Below are positions 27,995 through 39,705 of a DNA stretch of 45,277 bases, one piece after another; positions within the stretch are counted from its first letter, which is position 1, and every line of letters starts with the position of its first letter. The position numbers were made by a program, and so were the translations under genes. The stretch is from Calocera cornea HHB12733 (lineage: Eukaryota > Basidiomycota > Dacrymycetes > Dacrymycetales > Dacrymycetaceae), in NCBI GenBank assembly GCA_001632435.1, contig KV423961.1, positions 151,045 through 196,321 of the forward strand, read 5' to 3'. Under the pieces are notes generated by a model. That model was not told where the DNA came from. It searched no databases and was given only the letters and a program-made list of their open reading frames with translations.

Positions 27995-28686
27995 TTACCG
28001 CAGCTTGGCGAAGAGCTTCGGGGCGGAGCAGTTGTCGACGCAGTGCATCATGCTGTGAGGAGGTCAGTACTCGTCCTGACAGAGCGATGTTGAGGAACGT
28101 ACTGGACTGGAGACAACAGCCGTACAAAGAAAGAGGGCTAGGATCAGTTTCTGGACCAAGTAAGCAGTAAAATTAGACGCACAACTGTAAGTCAAGTTAG
28201 GACACGATTGAGTCGGTTCACAGGAGAGATACTCACAGCTCCTCAACGCAGTCCTCGTGCGGCCTCCCCTGGCCAGAGTGGACCTTCTTCTCGCAGTGCT
28301 CAAACTCACGCCTGGCCGGAGCGCAGTTCTTGGAGTTGGAGCACTCATCGCGGATGACAGGCATGATCTAGATATAGGGAGTTGTGAGTTGTGAGCTCGT
28401 TGATGCATGCAGGGGATCGGAAGAAAGGACAAACATCTTCAGGCTCTTCCTCCTCAGGCTCTTCCTCCTCGGGTTCCTCCTCACTCTTGTCCTCCTCCTC
28501 GCCCTCACCACCCTCAGCGGCACCCGCGCCCTTCGAGGGTTCCTCCTTGTCCTCCTTGTCCTCGTGCGTCTGTTCGCCCTCGCCGGTGTGGGGGTCCGAG
28601 TTAGCCTGGGAGGTCGCGCGCGTGTCCTGCTGGTCCTCGCAGTGCGTCGTAGTAACGAAAGACGAGAGCAACGAGAAGAACGACAT
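27995..28686 (-). CDS. QCR6: cytochrome bc1 complex hinge subunit (QCR6/UQCRH type)
   Basis: Exons 28686-28435, 28367-28237 and a last exon 28052-27995; intron 1 is 67 nt. The N-terminal 84 residues are dominated by an acidic E/D run, as in all QCR6 proteins. Exon 2 carries DECSNSKNCAPARREFEHC and CVEEL, and the last exon MMHCVDNCSAPKLFAKLR, so the paired-Cys helical hairpin is complete. The protein binds cytochrome c1 in respiratory complex III on the intermembrane side. Direct joining of exon 2 to the last exon gives 146 residues but lacks the two residues usually found between EEL and the next helix. A microexon in the 184-nt gap (for example TTGTGC at about 28179-28184) may therefore exist. 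The symbol is by family. Confidence 0.85.
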
Positions 28687-29199
28687 CTGCGCTGCTTTCT
28701 GTTGCCGCTGCTGCTGTCTAGCTCGGTGGGTGCGGGCGATGCGTGGGGGGAGATGCGTGTAACCTCGACTGGCGATGGCTCGGCTTCTATGACGGAACAG
28801 CCTGTTTGGGCGGGAAGAGACGGATTGGGCGATTGCTTCCGCTAGCCTGCCAGTTCTTCAGGGCAAGCCATCAACCAAGCAACCGGCTTCTATCACGATC
28901 GACCATTGAATAAGACCCATGGCAACATACTAAGCACAGGACGAATACATACTAGTTCTTTGACTACGATCCGAATAGCTGCCTGTGACTGCCCGTTATT
29001 GCGCTCTCACGCTGTGTATATGCATAGACTCACGCTGATCTGATTTACCTCTGATTGTGGTCTGTTGTTCGCTGTCGGCGAGCAGATATGGGAGCTCAAG
29101 AGAGGTGGGTGTGGGACAGAAACAATCGACCAAAAACAGTAATATTTGCTTGTATTTGCTCAATGTGGGGACGAGTATGCTGGTGGATCATGGCACCTT
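28687..29199. other. intergenic
   Basis: This is the QCR6 upstream region and 3' flank of the GH28 gene. No further gene recognised. Confidence 0.5.
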
Positions 29200-30883
29200 T
29201 TAACCGTTGTAACTACCACCTGCAATCGCACCTGACGTGCAGTTGATGCCCGTTACGTTGATGGCGTTGATGCACGTATACTCGGGAGTGAAGTTCTTTG
29301 GCGCGGTAACATTAAAGTTGACGAACTCGAAGTTGCGACACGGCGCCGCCGGTGAGCATGCAATGTTGACGAGACTTCCGTTGTTCTTTCCAGATGACGT
29401 GCCGACAAAGTCCTCAATCGTGACATCCTCAAACTGCAAGGTCGACGTATTGCAGTAGGCGCTGATATTGGGAAGTGCCGAGTACGTCAAGCTACAAGCG
29501 GGATCAGTGATGATGCCACCGCGTGCGAGACAGAGCATACCAGCTTTGCAGGTACACTGGCTCATCCGCGTCCTGGAACTGGAAATTCCTCATGGTGACG
29601 TTCTTGACCAGACCAGTTCCTCCACCTCCCCCATTAGGAGGATCACCGAAGTGCACGCCTACCCATGCTTTGAAGTAGGCCGCACCGGTAAGTGCCAGGC
29701 CCGCTTCCGAGGGGTAGAAGTACATGTCTTCCATTGTGATGTTGATCTAACGGACAAGATCAGACAGCGACCTCCATCCGATCTTGGTGGACCGGAACCT
29801 ACCAGATTGTCGGTTCGATTCTGGTATTGACCAAGAGATCCATAGGCAACACCATTCCCGCCCCAGCAAGTAACATTGCGGACATAGATGTTCGTCGAGT
29901 TCCCTTTGTAAGCGATGCAATCATCTCCAGTCTGGACGACCCAATTGGTGACAGTAATTTGATCGCTCCGATAACTGTCAAATCCGTCCGTATTGATGAC
30001 TACATTACTCGATGAGACGCCGCTACAACTTAAGAAAGAACACGTACCCCAGTTGTTTCCGAGGTTACCAGCTTGGGGATTGGGAGGCGGCTCATCGGGA
30101 TCCTGCAACGCACTTAATTCACGTATCGCCGATGCCTCTGTACGTACGTGGTTTGTCGCGTTCAGATATATGTAGTCAAGGGTAATGTTCTTGCTTTGCT
30201 GTGAAACGATCTGAGCATCTTTTCACCAGCAGTAGACATAGTGTACACTAACATCGACGAAGATGAACCAGAACTGAGGCTGACGGATGCTGAACTCAGT
30301 TAGCAGCCCGTTCGTCGCATTACTGATATACAGGCTCATTGGGCGACCGGGCTGGTTGCCAAAGCCTTTGGCACGCGTGTACCATGCCTATGGGTCAAAC
30401 ATGAGCAATACACCTTGCTGCTCTAGACAGTAGTGCTTACCTGTCCGTTGCCATCGATACCACCTTGCCCAAACCCACCACCCGAAAGCTTCCACCCGCT
30501 CCCACTGACAATCCATGCAGCCTGTAAGGTGTCGAAGTCGGTCACCCATGAGTTGTTGATCCAATAGTTCAGATCGTCGCTGAACTAACACCGACGTCAG
30601 TGCATCCTTCGGGATACAGGGCTCGGTGGCGTACCAAGAGAGTGCCGAATACATTCAATGTCTTTCCGGTCAGATCTGTTGCCAAGCGCTTCTGGATCGA
30701 GTAGGTGTACGGCTGTGGGAGCGTGATTGTGGTGCAGTTAGGAGAGGCGATCGTGTCCAAAAAGTGCTGCGAGTCATCCCTGCCATTGCCATACGGAATC
30801 AGTGTGCACGTTCCGTTGCTAGATTGAGCCGCGGTCAAGGATGCCAATGCTCCAAAGAGCAAGGCAACAGTGAAGAGACACAT
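29200..30883 (-). CDS. glycoside hydrolase family 28 (pectin-degrading), about seven exons
   Basis: The start ATG 30883 gives a signal peptide ([19 protein letters not shown]). Exon 1 ends at 30635 and exon 2 starts at 30584. Introns are 42-58 nt where read, near 30430, 30225, 30120, 29780 and 29500. Hallmarks are NTDGFDSY with the first catalytic Asp, GDDC with the Asp pair, [12 protein letters not shown] and YFKAWVG. The third segment has Asn where polygalacturonases have the His of GHG, and the usual RIK reads YFK, so the enzyme may belong to an exo-acting or rhamnogalacturonan-directed subfamily rather than endo-polygalacturonase. N-glycosylation sites are numerous. It is secreted and acts on plant pectin. 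The frame is intact through all inferred junctions. Confidence 0.88.
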
Positions 30884-31699
30884 GGTGATCGATGCGTGAG
30901 AATAACCCGACGATCACAGACTTAAGTAGCCTCCCAAAGTTCCAGGTCATATGGCACAGTGCTCTCCAGAAGTCACCGCCGTCATGAAGAAACTCCACAA
31001 TGAGAAGCGTCTTCACTCTATAAGCAGAGAATGTCATGACGGTCTCCCCGTGGGGAAAGTGCTCGTTGGTGCAACCTTGTGCAACGCGATTACCCAAGAA
31101 GGAAATGTGGAGGCGACGGGAGAAGGAGGGAGGGCGGGCCGCCAAAGAAGCCGCCAGGACAGAAGGCTTCTCAAGCAGAAATAGACGCAGGTGGTCCATT
31201 TGGAAATGCTCGGATGAATGCCTTTCGGAGGACGTGCAGGTGAAATGACATCCCGCTGAAAAGAGTCAGTTTAGCAACGCCAAGAAGGTTGGCTCGGAGT
31301 GGCCGACGTATGTTACACCAGCATGTGATGGTGTTCGGAGTTCGGCAGGCGATTCGACTGGCCGAGGAACTCGCTGGTCAGAAGGAATAGTAAGCGACTC
31401 AGTGTGTAATTCAGAAGAGCGTGAGGAGGCAAAGAATGCACCGTGATGCGGAAGGAAGCGGGGTTGATTACGTCGTTCCACGTGCGCCCATCAATTTATA
31501 CCGGGCAATCGTGCAACCGATCTCCGACCACCTCCACGAGATGGCAGTTCCACAGTACTGAGCTCGCTGCTTGAGCTTGACGTAGACCGCTTATTATTTA
31601 TTGTTTTAATATTTTGTCAAACAACAGCATCGATAACGAAATTGAGACGATCCAAGTTTCATGCGATGATTGGGAGGGAAATGCCGATTCGTTGGCTCA
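30884..31699. other. intergenic: GH28 promoter and transporter 3' flank
   Basis: A CTTAAGTAGCC stretch at 30920 may serve as a TATA-like element. No gene recognised. Confidence 0.4.
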
Positions 31700-33482
31700 T
31701 CAAGCTTCATATCTGCGGGTGGGGAGCTCTTGTAATGGGATGTCCGCCTCTGAAGGTCCGACGGCCGCGCTCGTGCGGCGCTTCAGCTTCGCCATAGCCT
31801 TCCTCCACGGTGTGTCCATCAGCTCCCTATCCAGATCCTCCAAGCTCAAACCCTTCGTCTCCGGCTGGAACGCCCAGCACACTGCAGCCGTCAGCAGGCT
31901 GCAGATGCCGAAGAGGAAGTACGGGCCGGAGGCGGAGCGGGCAAGGAAGAGCGGAGTAGAGAACGCGATGGTCCAGTTGACGGCCCAGCTTACGCACTGG
32001 CTCAGGCTGCTCGCGGCGTTGCGCGTCTTGATGGGTTGGACTTCGGCGACGACGATCCGGATCGTGACGGCCCAGGTGGAGATAAAGCCGACTGCGAAGA
32101 CGTAGATGAGCACGATGATGGTCCATCGGCCCACTGGGACGCTACTGGCGCCCGAGGCGTAGAGGATACCCATCAAGAGCATGGTGGTTCCGATGACTAG
32201 GCCACCACCGATGATCGGACTCCTCCGGTTCCCTGCATTCCCGTCAGCGAAGCTGATTCACAGGTCCGGCGGCACTTACAATGGTCGGCGAACATTTGGA
32301 CGATCACCACCGCAGCGATGTACAACAGACCAGATACTCCGGATGCAAGGAATGACGCCTCTGTCTGTGACAGACCTGCTTGGGCGAACAGCACTGGAGC
32401 ATACTGCAGTGAGTCGGGGTCAGCCGCGACTCTCAAATGAATGAGCAAGCTTGACGCACGTAAAGCACCGCATCAATGCCCGACAACTGCTGCATCGCCA
32501 TCAAGAACACGCCTAGCATGGTCCTCCCCGCGACACCCCTGGCGAACATGTCCTTGACCTTCCTGTACCACGGCAAGCCCTTCTGAGCACTAGCGGCCGC
32601 CTGCTCGCGCACCATCATCTCCGCCTCCTTCTCTGCCTCGGCGCGGCTCACACCCAACTTGGCCGACCTCGTCCAGCCGGCCGGTGTGCATCAGCCAGCG
32701 GGGCGAGTGCGGGCACATGCCTGAGAACATGCCGAGCGCGAGGACGGAGGAGACGAAGGCTTGCATCGCCAGCGGGAATCGCCAGGAGAACGAAGAGCCG
32801 ACCTTGACGGTTCCATAGCAGATGAAGTAGCCTGCATAAGTATCAGTACATGCATGAAATCTCCGTGAGAACACTGCGCACCAGAAGCAATCCCAAGCAC
32901 GTTGAACAGCTGAGTCATCGTGATCAGCCTTCCACGGCGGGCCGTGGGCGCGATCTCGGTCACATAAACGGTGAGGACGCTTGTGAACAGTCCTTCGCCT
33001 ATCCCCGCCAGACACCTCCCAGCGAACAGCTGGCCCAGGCTGAACGCCCCCCCGGCGATCGCGCTCCCAGCAGCGAAGATGATCGCGCCGGTGCCGATGT
33101 TGTATATGCGCGAGAAGCGGTCCGCGAGCGTGCCGGCCGCGAAGGCGGCGATGCTCGCGGTGATCAGGATGCAGGAGACGATGAGACCTTGGATTGTCGC
33201 GCTGATTGGGCCGAACTGGGCCTCGAAGTCCGGCATGAGCGTGATCGGGCCAATCGAGCCGGTGTCATATTCTGCCGCGCTCCATCAGTGAGCTTGAACG
33301 GCCAAATGATACAGCCCATGCGCACCCCATAAGAAGCCTCCCAGCGCGGTGAAAAGTGTGCACCAGAAGTATTGTGAGATGGGATCAAGCTTGAGCGCTC
33401 TGAGCGGCCTGAAAGTGTCGCTGCTCAGGCGGAATCGGGGGTGGGGCGCATGCACCTGCACCTGCAACGTCTCGATGTTCAT
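31700..33482 (-). CDS. MFS sugar transporter with an apparent 1-nt frameshift
   Basis: Five exons are seen, on the minus strand. Exon 1 is 33482-33326 (MNIETLQVQVHAP), exon 2 33271-32882 and exon 3 starts at 32831; introns are about 50-54 nt. Motifs include EYDTGSIGP after TM1, GRCLAGIGEGLFTSVLTVYV in TM4, PHSPRWLM, QQLSGIDAVLYYAPVLF in TM7, NRRSPII and the sugar-porter PETKGLSLEDLD at the end. In the central loop RLDEV must change frame to reach AKLGVSRAEAEKE: one extra G in GGCC at 32661-32664. No intron removes it without deleting SPRWLM. The locus is therefore either a recent pseudogene or an assembly error. Twelve membrane spans are otherwise present. A hexose or related sugar substrate is likely. 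Confidence 0.85.
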
Positions 33483-34092
33483 GGTTGTCCTCGCTGTCGT
33501 CCTCATTCAGGTGTTCATGTATCGTAATCAGGGCGAGAATGGCCAGCGGGCAGAAGCAGGGAAGGCGTGGCCGGTTATAGGTCGTTCGAAGCGGCGGGTA
33601 TGATTCCCCCAGCCATATCCGGTCGGCTTACAATTAGATACTGTAATATCCACGGCTGGGAGTGTGGATCGCTTGCCATTTTGGGTACATCGAGGAGTCC
33701 TTGATCACTCAAGCAGTAGTTAGCGTAGAGTCATCGTTAGATGGCGTACAGTGGTGGGTGGGTACGTGGGCCACGGCCAGGAGGGGGGGGACATGCACAG
33801 GGCCATGGCGCGCCGAGTGTCCACGCTCGCGCGCGCAGTCTTCTGACTCGCATGTGATTTTCGAGATGATTCATTATTAGCGTTGATGAATTGGATGATG
33901 GAGATGTAATCCAGAGAATGAATATTGCTTCTATCGACTACAAGACGCGGGGTATGCAGAGTACGGCACCATGCTGATAGATACACGTCGAGCTCTTGCG
34001 AACTGTTTTCCGCTCTTTTCCCCTCCGGCAAATCCCACGCTCCTCCCCCGCCTCCGATCCTCCCACAGACAGACACTGCAGCAGAAAGTAGC
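33483..34092. other. intergenic
   Basis: This is the transporter promoter and BiP 3' flank. Nothing else seen. Confidence 0.5.
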
Positions 34093-36319
34093 TTACAGCT
34101 CGTCGTGCGAGAAGGGCTCCTGAGAACCGTCGCCGCTCTGCTGGTAGAGCTTGGCGACGATCGGGTCGAGCGCAGCGCGGACCTCCTGCAGCTTCTCCTC
34201 GAGCTCGTCCGTGGAGGCGTTGCTCGAGTTCTCCTCTAGCCACTGCGTGGCTTCCTTGAGCGCCTCGGTCATAGTCTTCTTGTCAGCGTCGGAGATCTTG
34301 CCACCGAGACCCTCCTGGTCAGCAAGCTGGGACTGCATGCTCCAGACCTGTGCCAAACGTCAGCATATTGTGCTGGTATCAAAAATGAGGAAGTGGAACT
34401 TACAGTGTTCTGCAGCTGGTTGAGAGCGTCAATACGCTTCTTCAGCATCTCGTCCTCAGAGGCGAACTCCTCCGCCTCGCGGATCATGCGGTCGATCTCC
34501 TCCTGGCTAAGACGGCCCTTCTCGTTGGTGATCGTGATGGACTCGACCTTGCCGGTGCCCTTATCGGAAGCAGCGACCTTGAGGATACCGTTGGCGTCGA
34601 TCTCGAAGGTGACCTCGATTTGAGGCACACCACGAGGGGCGGTAGGAATGCCGGAGAGCTCGAACTTGCCGAGTAGGTTGTTGTCCTTGGTCATCGCACG
34701 CTCACCCTCGAAGACCTGGATGAGAACGGTGGTCTGGCCATCGGCGGCAGTCGAGAAGATCTGGCTCTTCTTGGTCGGGACGACGGTGTTGCGGGGAATC
34801 AATTTGGTGAAAACACCGCCGGTGGTCTCGATACCGAGGGTCAGAGGGCAGACGTCGATAAGAACGATGTCCTCAGTGCCCTCCTCGCCAGAGAGGATAC
34901 CACCCTGGACGGCAGCACCGTAAGCGACAGCCTCATCGGGGTTGATGCCCTTGGAAGGCTCCTTGCCACCAAAGTACTCCTTGAGGAGCTGCTGGACCTT
35001 GGGGATCCGGGTAGAACCACCGACGAGAACGACATCGTCAATAGCCTCCTTCTTGACGTTGGCATCCTTGAGGACCTGCTCGACGGGCTTCATGGTCTTC
35101 CTGAAGAGGTCCATGTTGAGCTCCTCGAACTTGGCACGGGTGAGAGTCTCGGAGAAGTCCTCGCCCTCGTCGAAAGACTCGATTTCGAGACGAGTGGACA
35201 TCTGGCTGGACAGAGTACGCTTGGCCTTCTCGACCTCACGCTTCAACTTGCCCATGGCGCGCAGGTTCTGGGTCACATCGCGGCCGGTGTTCTTCTTGTA
35301 CAGCTTGACGAAGTGCTCGATGACGCGGTTGTCGAAATCCTCACCGCCAAGATGGGTATCACCAGCAGTAGCAAGCACCTCGAACACACCCTCATCAATA
35401 GAGAGGAGAGAGACATCGAAAGTACCACCACCGAGATCGTAGACGATGATCTGGCGCTCGCCACCCTTCTTGTCGAGACCGTAGGCAATGGCAGCCGCAG
35501 TCGGCTCGTTCACGATACGGAGCACGGTGAGACCGGCAATGGTGCCGGCATCCTTGGTAGCCTGACGCTGAGCGTCGTTGAAGTAGGCGGGGACGGTAAC
35601 AACAGCGTGGGTGACGGGCTTGCCAAGGTAAGCCTCAGCAGTCTCCTTCATCTTGCCGAGAACCATGGCAGAGATCTCCTCAGGGGTGAACTCGCGGGCC
35701 TCGCCCTTGTGCTGGACCTGGATGATCGGCTTTCCTCCCTTGTTGATAATGTTGAACGGCCTGAAGATGTGTTAGTTGGATAGACTGCCTAGTTCGCTAC
35801 GCAACGCACCAATGCTTCATGTCTTTCTGGACTTCGGCATCGTCGAATCTGCGTCCAATTAACCGCTTCGCGTCGAACACGGTGTTCTTGGGATTGGAGG
35901 AGTAAGCGTTCTTCGCTGCGTCACCGACACTGAGAATAACGTTAGCGTTACGCACACGCATACGCCCGCTGAAATGATTTACAGTCGCTCATCATCGCTA
36001 AAGCTGACCCAGGAAGGCGTTATACGGTTACCCTGGTCGTTCGCAATGATCTCGACACGGCCGCCTCGCTGAACACCAACGCAAGAATAGGTTGTACCAA
36101 GATCTGCGCGGAGAAAGTGAGCTATATGCGCATATTCTGGTATGAAAAGAGGCGCATACCAATACCAATCACACTGCCGTAGTTTTTAGAGTCATCCTGC
36201 GCGCTGACGGAGACGGGGCAGAAGAAGAGGACTGCGAGGACGACCAGCGCAAGGAGGGTGAAGTAAGACGCGACCGAGCGCGTCGACTGGGGAGAGCGAG
36301 ATGGTCTCCGAACGGCCAT
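34093..36319 (-). CDS. KAR2: ER Hsp70 chaperone BiP/Kar2
   Basis: Five exons (36319-36160, 36103-35983, 35929-35810, 35760-34404, 34347-34093; introns 49-56 nt) give 670 residues with every junction in phase. The signal peptide spans about 1-40 (hydrophobic 19-39, VSA). The ATPase domain starts with [14 protein letters not shown] and contains [27 protein letters not shown] and [10 protein letters not shown]. The substrate domain has [33 protein letters not shown] and the helical lid. The C-terminus SHDEL is the ER-retrieval signal. It folds secretory proteins, serves translocation and regulates the unfolded-protein response in the ER lumen. ACGTGGC (36474) and GACGTGG (36505) upstream are possible UPR elements. 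Confidence 0.97.
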
Positions 36320-38619
36320 TTTGTATGAGGTTGTCGTCCGTTCACTCACAGAGGCGAGTCGATGAGCAGACGCAGATCGTGTGCAGGAAGAGGGAAAAGT
36401 GGAAGAGACAGACGCTGGGCGTGTGGGATGATTTAATAGTCGACCCTTGTCACCGCTTTTCGGTTCGTCAGACGTGGCGTGCCGCGCCTTCTTTTCTGGC
36501 GACGACGTGGAAGGGGGGGCGACGTACCGACACGTTACGCTACAAAATTTGCCTCCGCAGTACGCGAGCGCGCACAGACCCCCGCGCCCGCCAATAAGAG
36601 GCGCGGTCCGAGGGTCTAGTTTTCTCTCGATTCTTCCACAATCAATGCGCCTATGAGGATACCTCTGTGCAGCGTCCAGAGCGACAACCTGCATCTAAAC
36701 AATGTAGGTTGGAGCATTGAAGACGCTTGCTCGGCACATCTTACCTTGTTACATACAAAGGAGCAGGCATGTTGCATCTGATGGCGTCCCGACACACTTT
36801 GATTCGTGGAAGAATCACTCCCTCCCCTATTCACCATCATGCTGTACGTGTCACTCACCTCCTGTCCTTGGCTGGTGTTTGCCGCTTGCTAGATCTTTCT
36901 CTCCAATATGTGACTACGTTTCGCTGTCGGATACATCAGCTTTCAGGCGGCAATCCTGTGGTTCGGGCCAGGTGGAGTCTCCTGTAGCTATGTTGCCTCA
37001 CGTGTTCGACTTGTAAAGAAGCAGTTCACCGCACGCACATTGGTTGTCCGACGTTCTAGGCGATGAAAGACCATACGTTGACCAACAAGACGAGGCCTCG
37101 TAATCGACCTTCACCTGGACCGGGCGGAAGTAGACCACTATTCGACGACGAGGACGTGCAAGAATCACCGACCGGAGTCATGTAGCAATGTGTTACCCAG
37201 AGGGTGAACGCCCACGGGTCGGCCGCTGCATTGCAGCGTCATCCGGGGCATCTCGCCGTTCCTGCCAAGTCCGATGCCTGCTCTCTGCACACGTCTCTGC
37301 GCTCAACAGCTGTCGGGGTCGGCCACGGCCTTACGGGCCCGAGCCGGTACCTGATGATAGTCTCGCTCCCCCCCTGGTCAAGGAACACCCCATTTACGAG
37401 CGTTGTAATCAACTGCAGCCGCCAAAAAGGGGACAACTCAATGTCAATCTCAATGCCAATACGCTTCTACGTCACCCAACCAAATTGTCAATCTGATCAG
37501 CCGGTCCCTGGCCCTTGATCTTACCTTGTTCCCTTATACCCTTACACCCTCCTGATCTCGGCCCACTAATCAGTCGCATACCTCCTAAACCGGTACAGGG
37601 CTGCCGAGCTGTCGCCTACGCTGCCTCTGACGCACAGAGGTGCGTTCGGGTTGGCATAGCGTACTTGGCCCAATTCGTAAGGCACAGCGGGGCCACTTGG
37701 TCGAGGTATGGTTCCCGTGCCTGGACACGTCGCCGAATCAGACCATGCTCGACAGCGACGGCCGATCAGCGTCAAACAGGCACACATCTTCATCAATCGA
37801 CCGACTCTCCAGGACATCAAAGACCAATCAACGGATGCCGGAAAGGCACCATGAGTGCCGGCCGGGCCTGCCTGAGTCGACCGAGCTCTGGGGCCGAGCT
37901 CGGCTAGGGATGAGGAGGACCCCGTCCCAGGTAACAAGGGTCAATCAACCCCCGGGACATATGCGCATCAGCGGCGTCTGCTGATGAGCCGTCAGGGTAG
38001 GTCATAGAACCTTGGGTACAATGTACGCTGAGAATGGTCAATCAGTCAGGAGCGCGTCTTGGGGACGGATGAGCCGATGATGCTCATTGTCACTAGGTCG
38101 AACCTTGCCAACATTCCGCTGGCAAATGCCTCCGTTCATTACATCCTGAGCACCACCGCACCCTCTGTCCGGAGCCTCAGCATCTGACCAGCCCTCGCTC
38201 ACTGGCTGCTCTTCGCCCACACTACGCTGCCCAACTGTACCATCCCCCAATCCTCCGTTCCAATCCGGCGCCCAGCGACAGGCCACTGGAATGTGCCTCT
38301 GCAGCTGCGCGCAGGGCCCAGCCTACCCTGCGCTAGGGGACTCTGCATTCAATGAAGCGCACTGCTGACCAGCCGCGTCCCCTCGCCTCGCTCGCCAGCA
38401 GCATTCGCAGTCGCATTCGCATCCAGCACTCACATTCCAATCCCAGCCGGCTCGGCTCGGCTCGGCCATCCCATCCCCTCCCTGCCCAGTGCCCAGGGGG
38501 GGCTACAATGTCGATGCCAATGTCAATGCCCCAGGGCAGCGGCAGGACAAGGTTCAAGCTGTGGATCGAAACGAGGTCCGTCCGACTCCCACTCCCGGCT
38601 GGAAGGGTATGCCAGACCG
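36320..38619. other. long intergenic region
   Basis: It holds the BiP promoter (36320-36650; ACGTGG-type elements near 36474 and 36505). Beyond that no convincing gene appears in 2 kb. Open frames up to 130 codons lack recognisable domains, and no element ends were seen. Confidence 0.5.
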
Positions 38620-38795
38620 TATAAGTAGTGCGCCTCTGGTCCGTCAGTAGGTCTCCATCCTACCCATCCTACCGCAACCGCCCCTCCTCCCAACCCGCCC
38701 ACCTACCACCTACCCTACCCTACCTACCCTATCTACTACCTACCCCGACCTACCCCTCCCGCACCCCTCCCCCCAAACCCCACCAGACCACAACG
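38620..38795 (+). promoter_or_regulatory. TATA box and pyrimidine-rich leader of the peptide gene
   Basis: TATAAG at 38620 is 176 nt before the ATG. Between lies a C/T-rich tract with many CCTACC units (38660-38770), typical of strongly expressed fungal genes. Confidence 0.5.
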
Positions 38796-39017
38796 ATGCG
38801 CGGCTTCACCCTTGCCCTCTCCCTGCTCGTCCTCGCCCTCGGCGCGCTCTCCGCGCCCATCGCCGAGCCCGCCCCCATAGCGGAAGCCGAAGTCGATGCC
38901 CGCGGTCCGCCCGGCGCCAATGCTGTACGTCCCTCTCCCTAGTCGCGTGCAAAAAGAAACACATGCTGATCCGTTCTACAGTGGTGCGGGAACCGCGCGT
39001 GCGCCGCGTACGCATAA
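38796..39017 (+). CDS. small secreted peptide precursor, pheromone-like
   Basis: Exons 38796-38924 and 38982-39017 (intron 57 nt with GTACGT, TGCTGAT branch site and CTACAG) give 54 residues. The signal peptide is 1-20 (ALSA). APIAEPAPIAEAEVDAR follows, rich in X-Ala/X-Pro and Glu-Ala pairs like the pro-region of ascomycete alpha-type pheromones. A single Arg then precedes GPPGANAWCGNRACAAYA. The WC....C arrangement recalls the WCxxxGxxCW alpha-type pheromones, but Trp at the end is missing and the loop is short. It could equally be another small secreted cysteine peptide. The small gene would be missed without splicing. Confidence 0.65.
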
Positions 39018-39705
39018 GCCTGGCGCGCCGTCGTGCACTGCGTGCATGCATGCTGCTGCCTTGTATCTTGTACTTCTACTATACGCCGTGCAGCGTGCCC
39101 ACCGACCTGCGAGCAACGGCGGTGGGCTAGGTCATCCGGACTGACTGTCGATACCGAAGGGGGAGTGGGAGGGGGCAGGACGAAAATCGTGTAATACATG
39201 CGCTCCGATCGATGCGGAGAGACATTGTATGGGTAGCAAATTAATGATCGGCTTTGCAATTGCACATTCTATTTGCTGCAACAACAACCTGGCGCGGTCC
39301 CCGCCAAATAAGAAACAAGAATGTATTCACGGGTCGATATGTGCATCAATCGCCAGCTACGGGACAGATTCGTGCAAGTACGATGCTTAGATGCAATCAT
39401 GTCGCTAGGGAAGTAAGGGGCAAACGGCGTGGTAGCAGCATACACGAAGATATCAACATGCAAAGATGGTACAAACAGGGCAAGGAGGTGGTAAAGCATT
39501 ACTGTACTACAAACATGGAAGAAACCTTCTGTTCAGGTCATTCGCACAACAGTGCGCTTGGGCGCATATTCCATTCTCGGACAGAGGGTGTCGTGTATGT
39601 ATCGTCTCGTGCTTTTGATTTTGTGGCTGTTCGGTTCGTCTCCGTGTCGTTTCGTCGTGGTCGGCGTATTGGGTTGCAGCGTGTTCGGCGGCAGGCGGGT
39701 TGTGC
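39018..39705. other. intergenic between convergent genes
   Basis: No gene recognised. Confidence 0.5.

Noticed and set aside
30023..30047. 25-nt GT..AG segment in the GH28 gene
   Set aside because: It is too short for a spliceosomal intron here, and the frame is open through it.
34942..35442. 166-codon + strand frame over BiP
   Set aside because: It is antisense to highly biased Hsp70 codons and has no domain.
36700..38300. Several 70-130-codon frames downstream of 36.7 kb
   Set aside because: They have no signal peptide, domain, splice support or similarity within the window.
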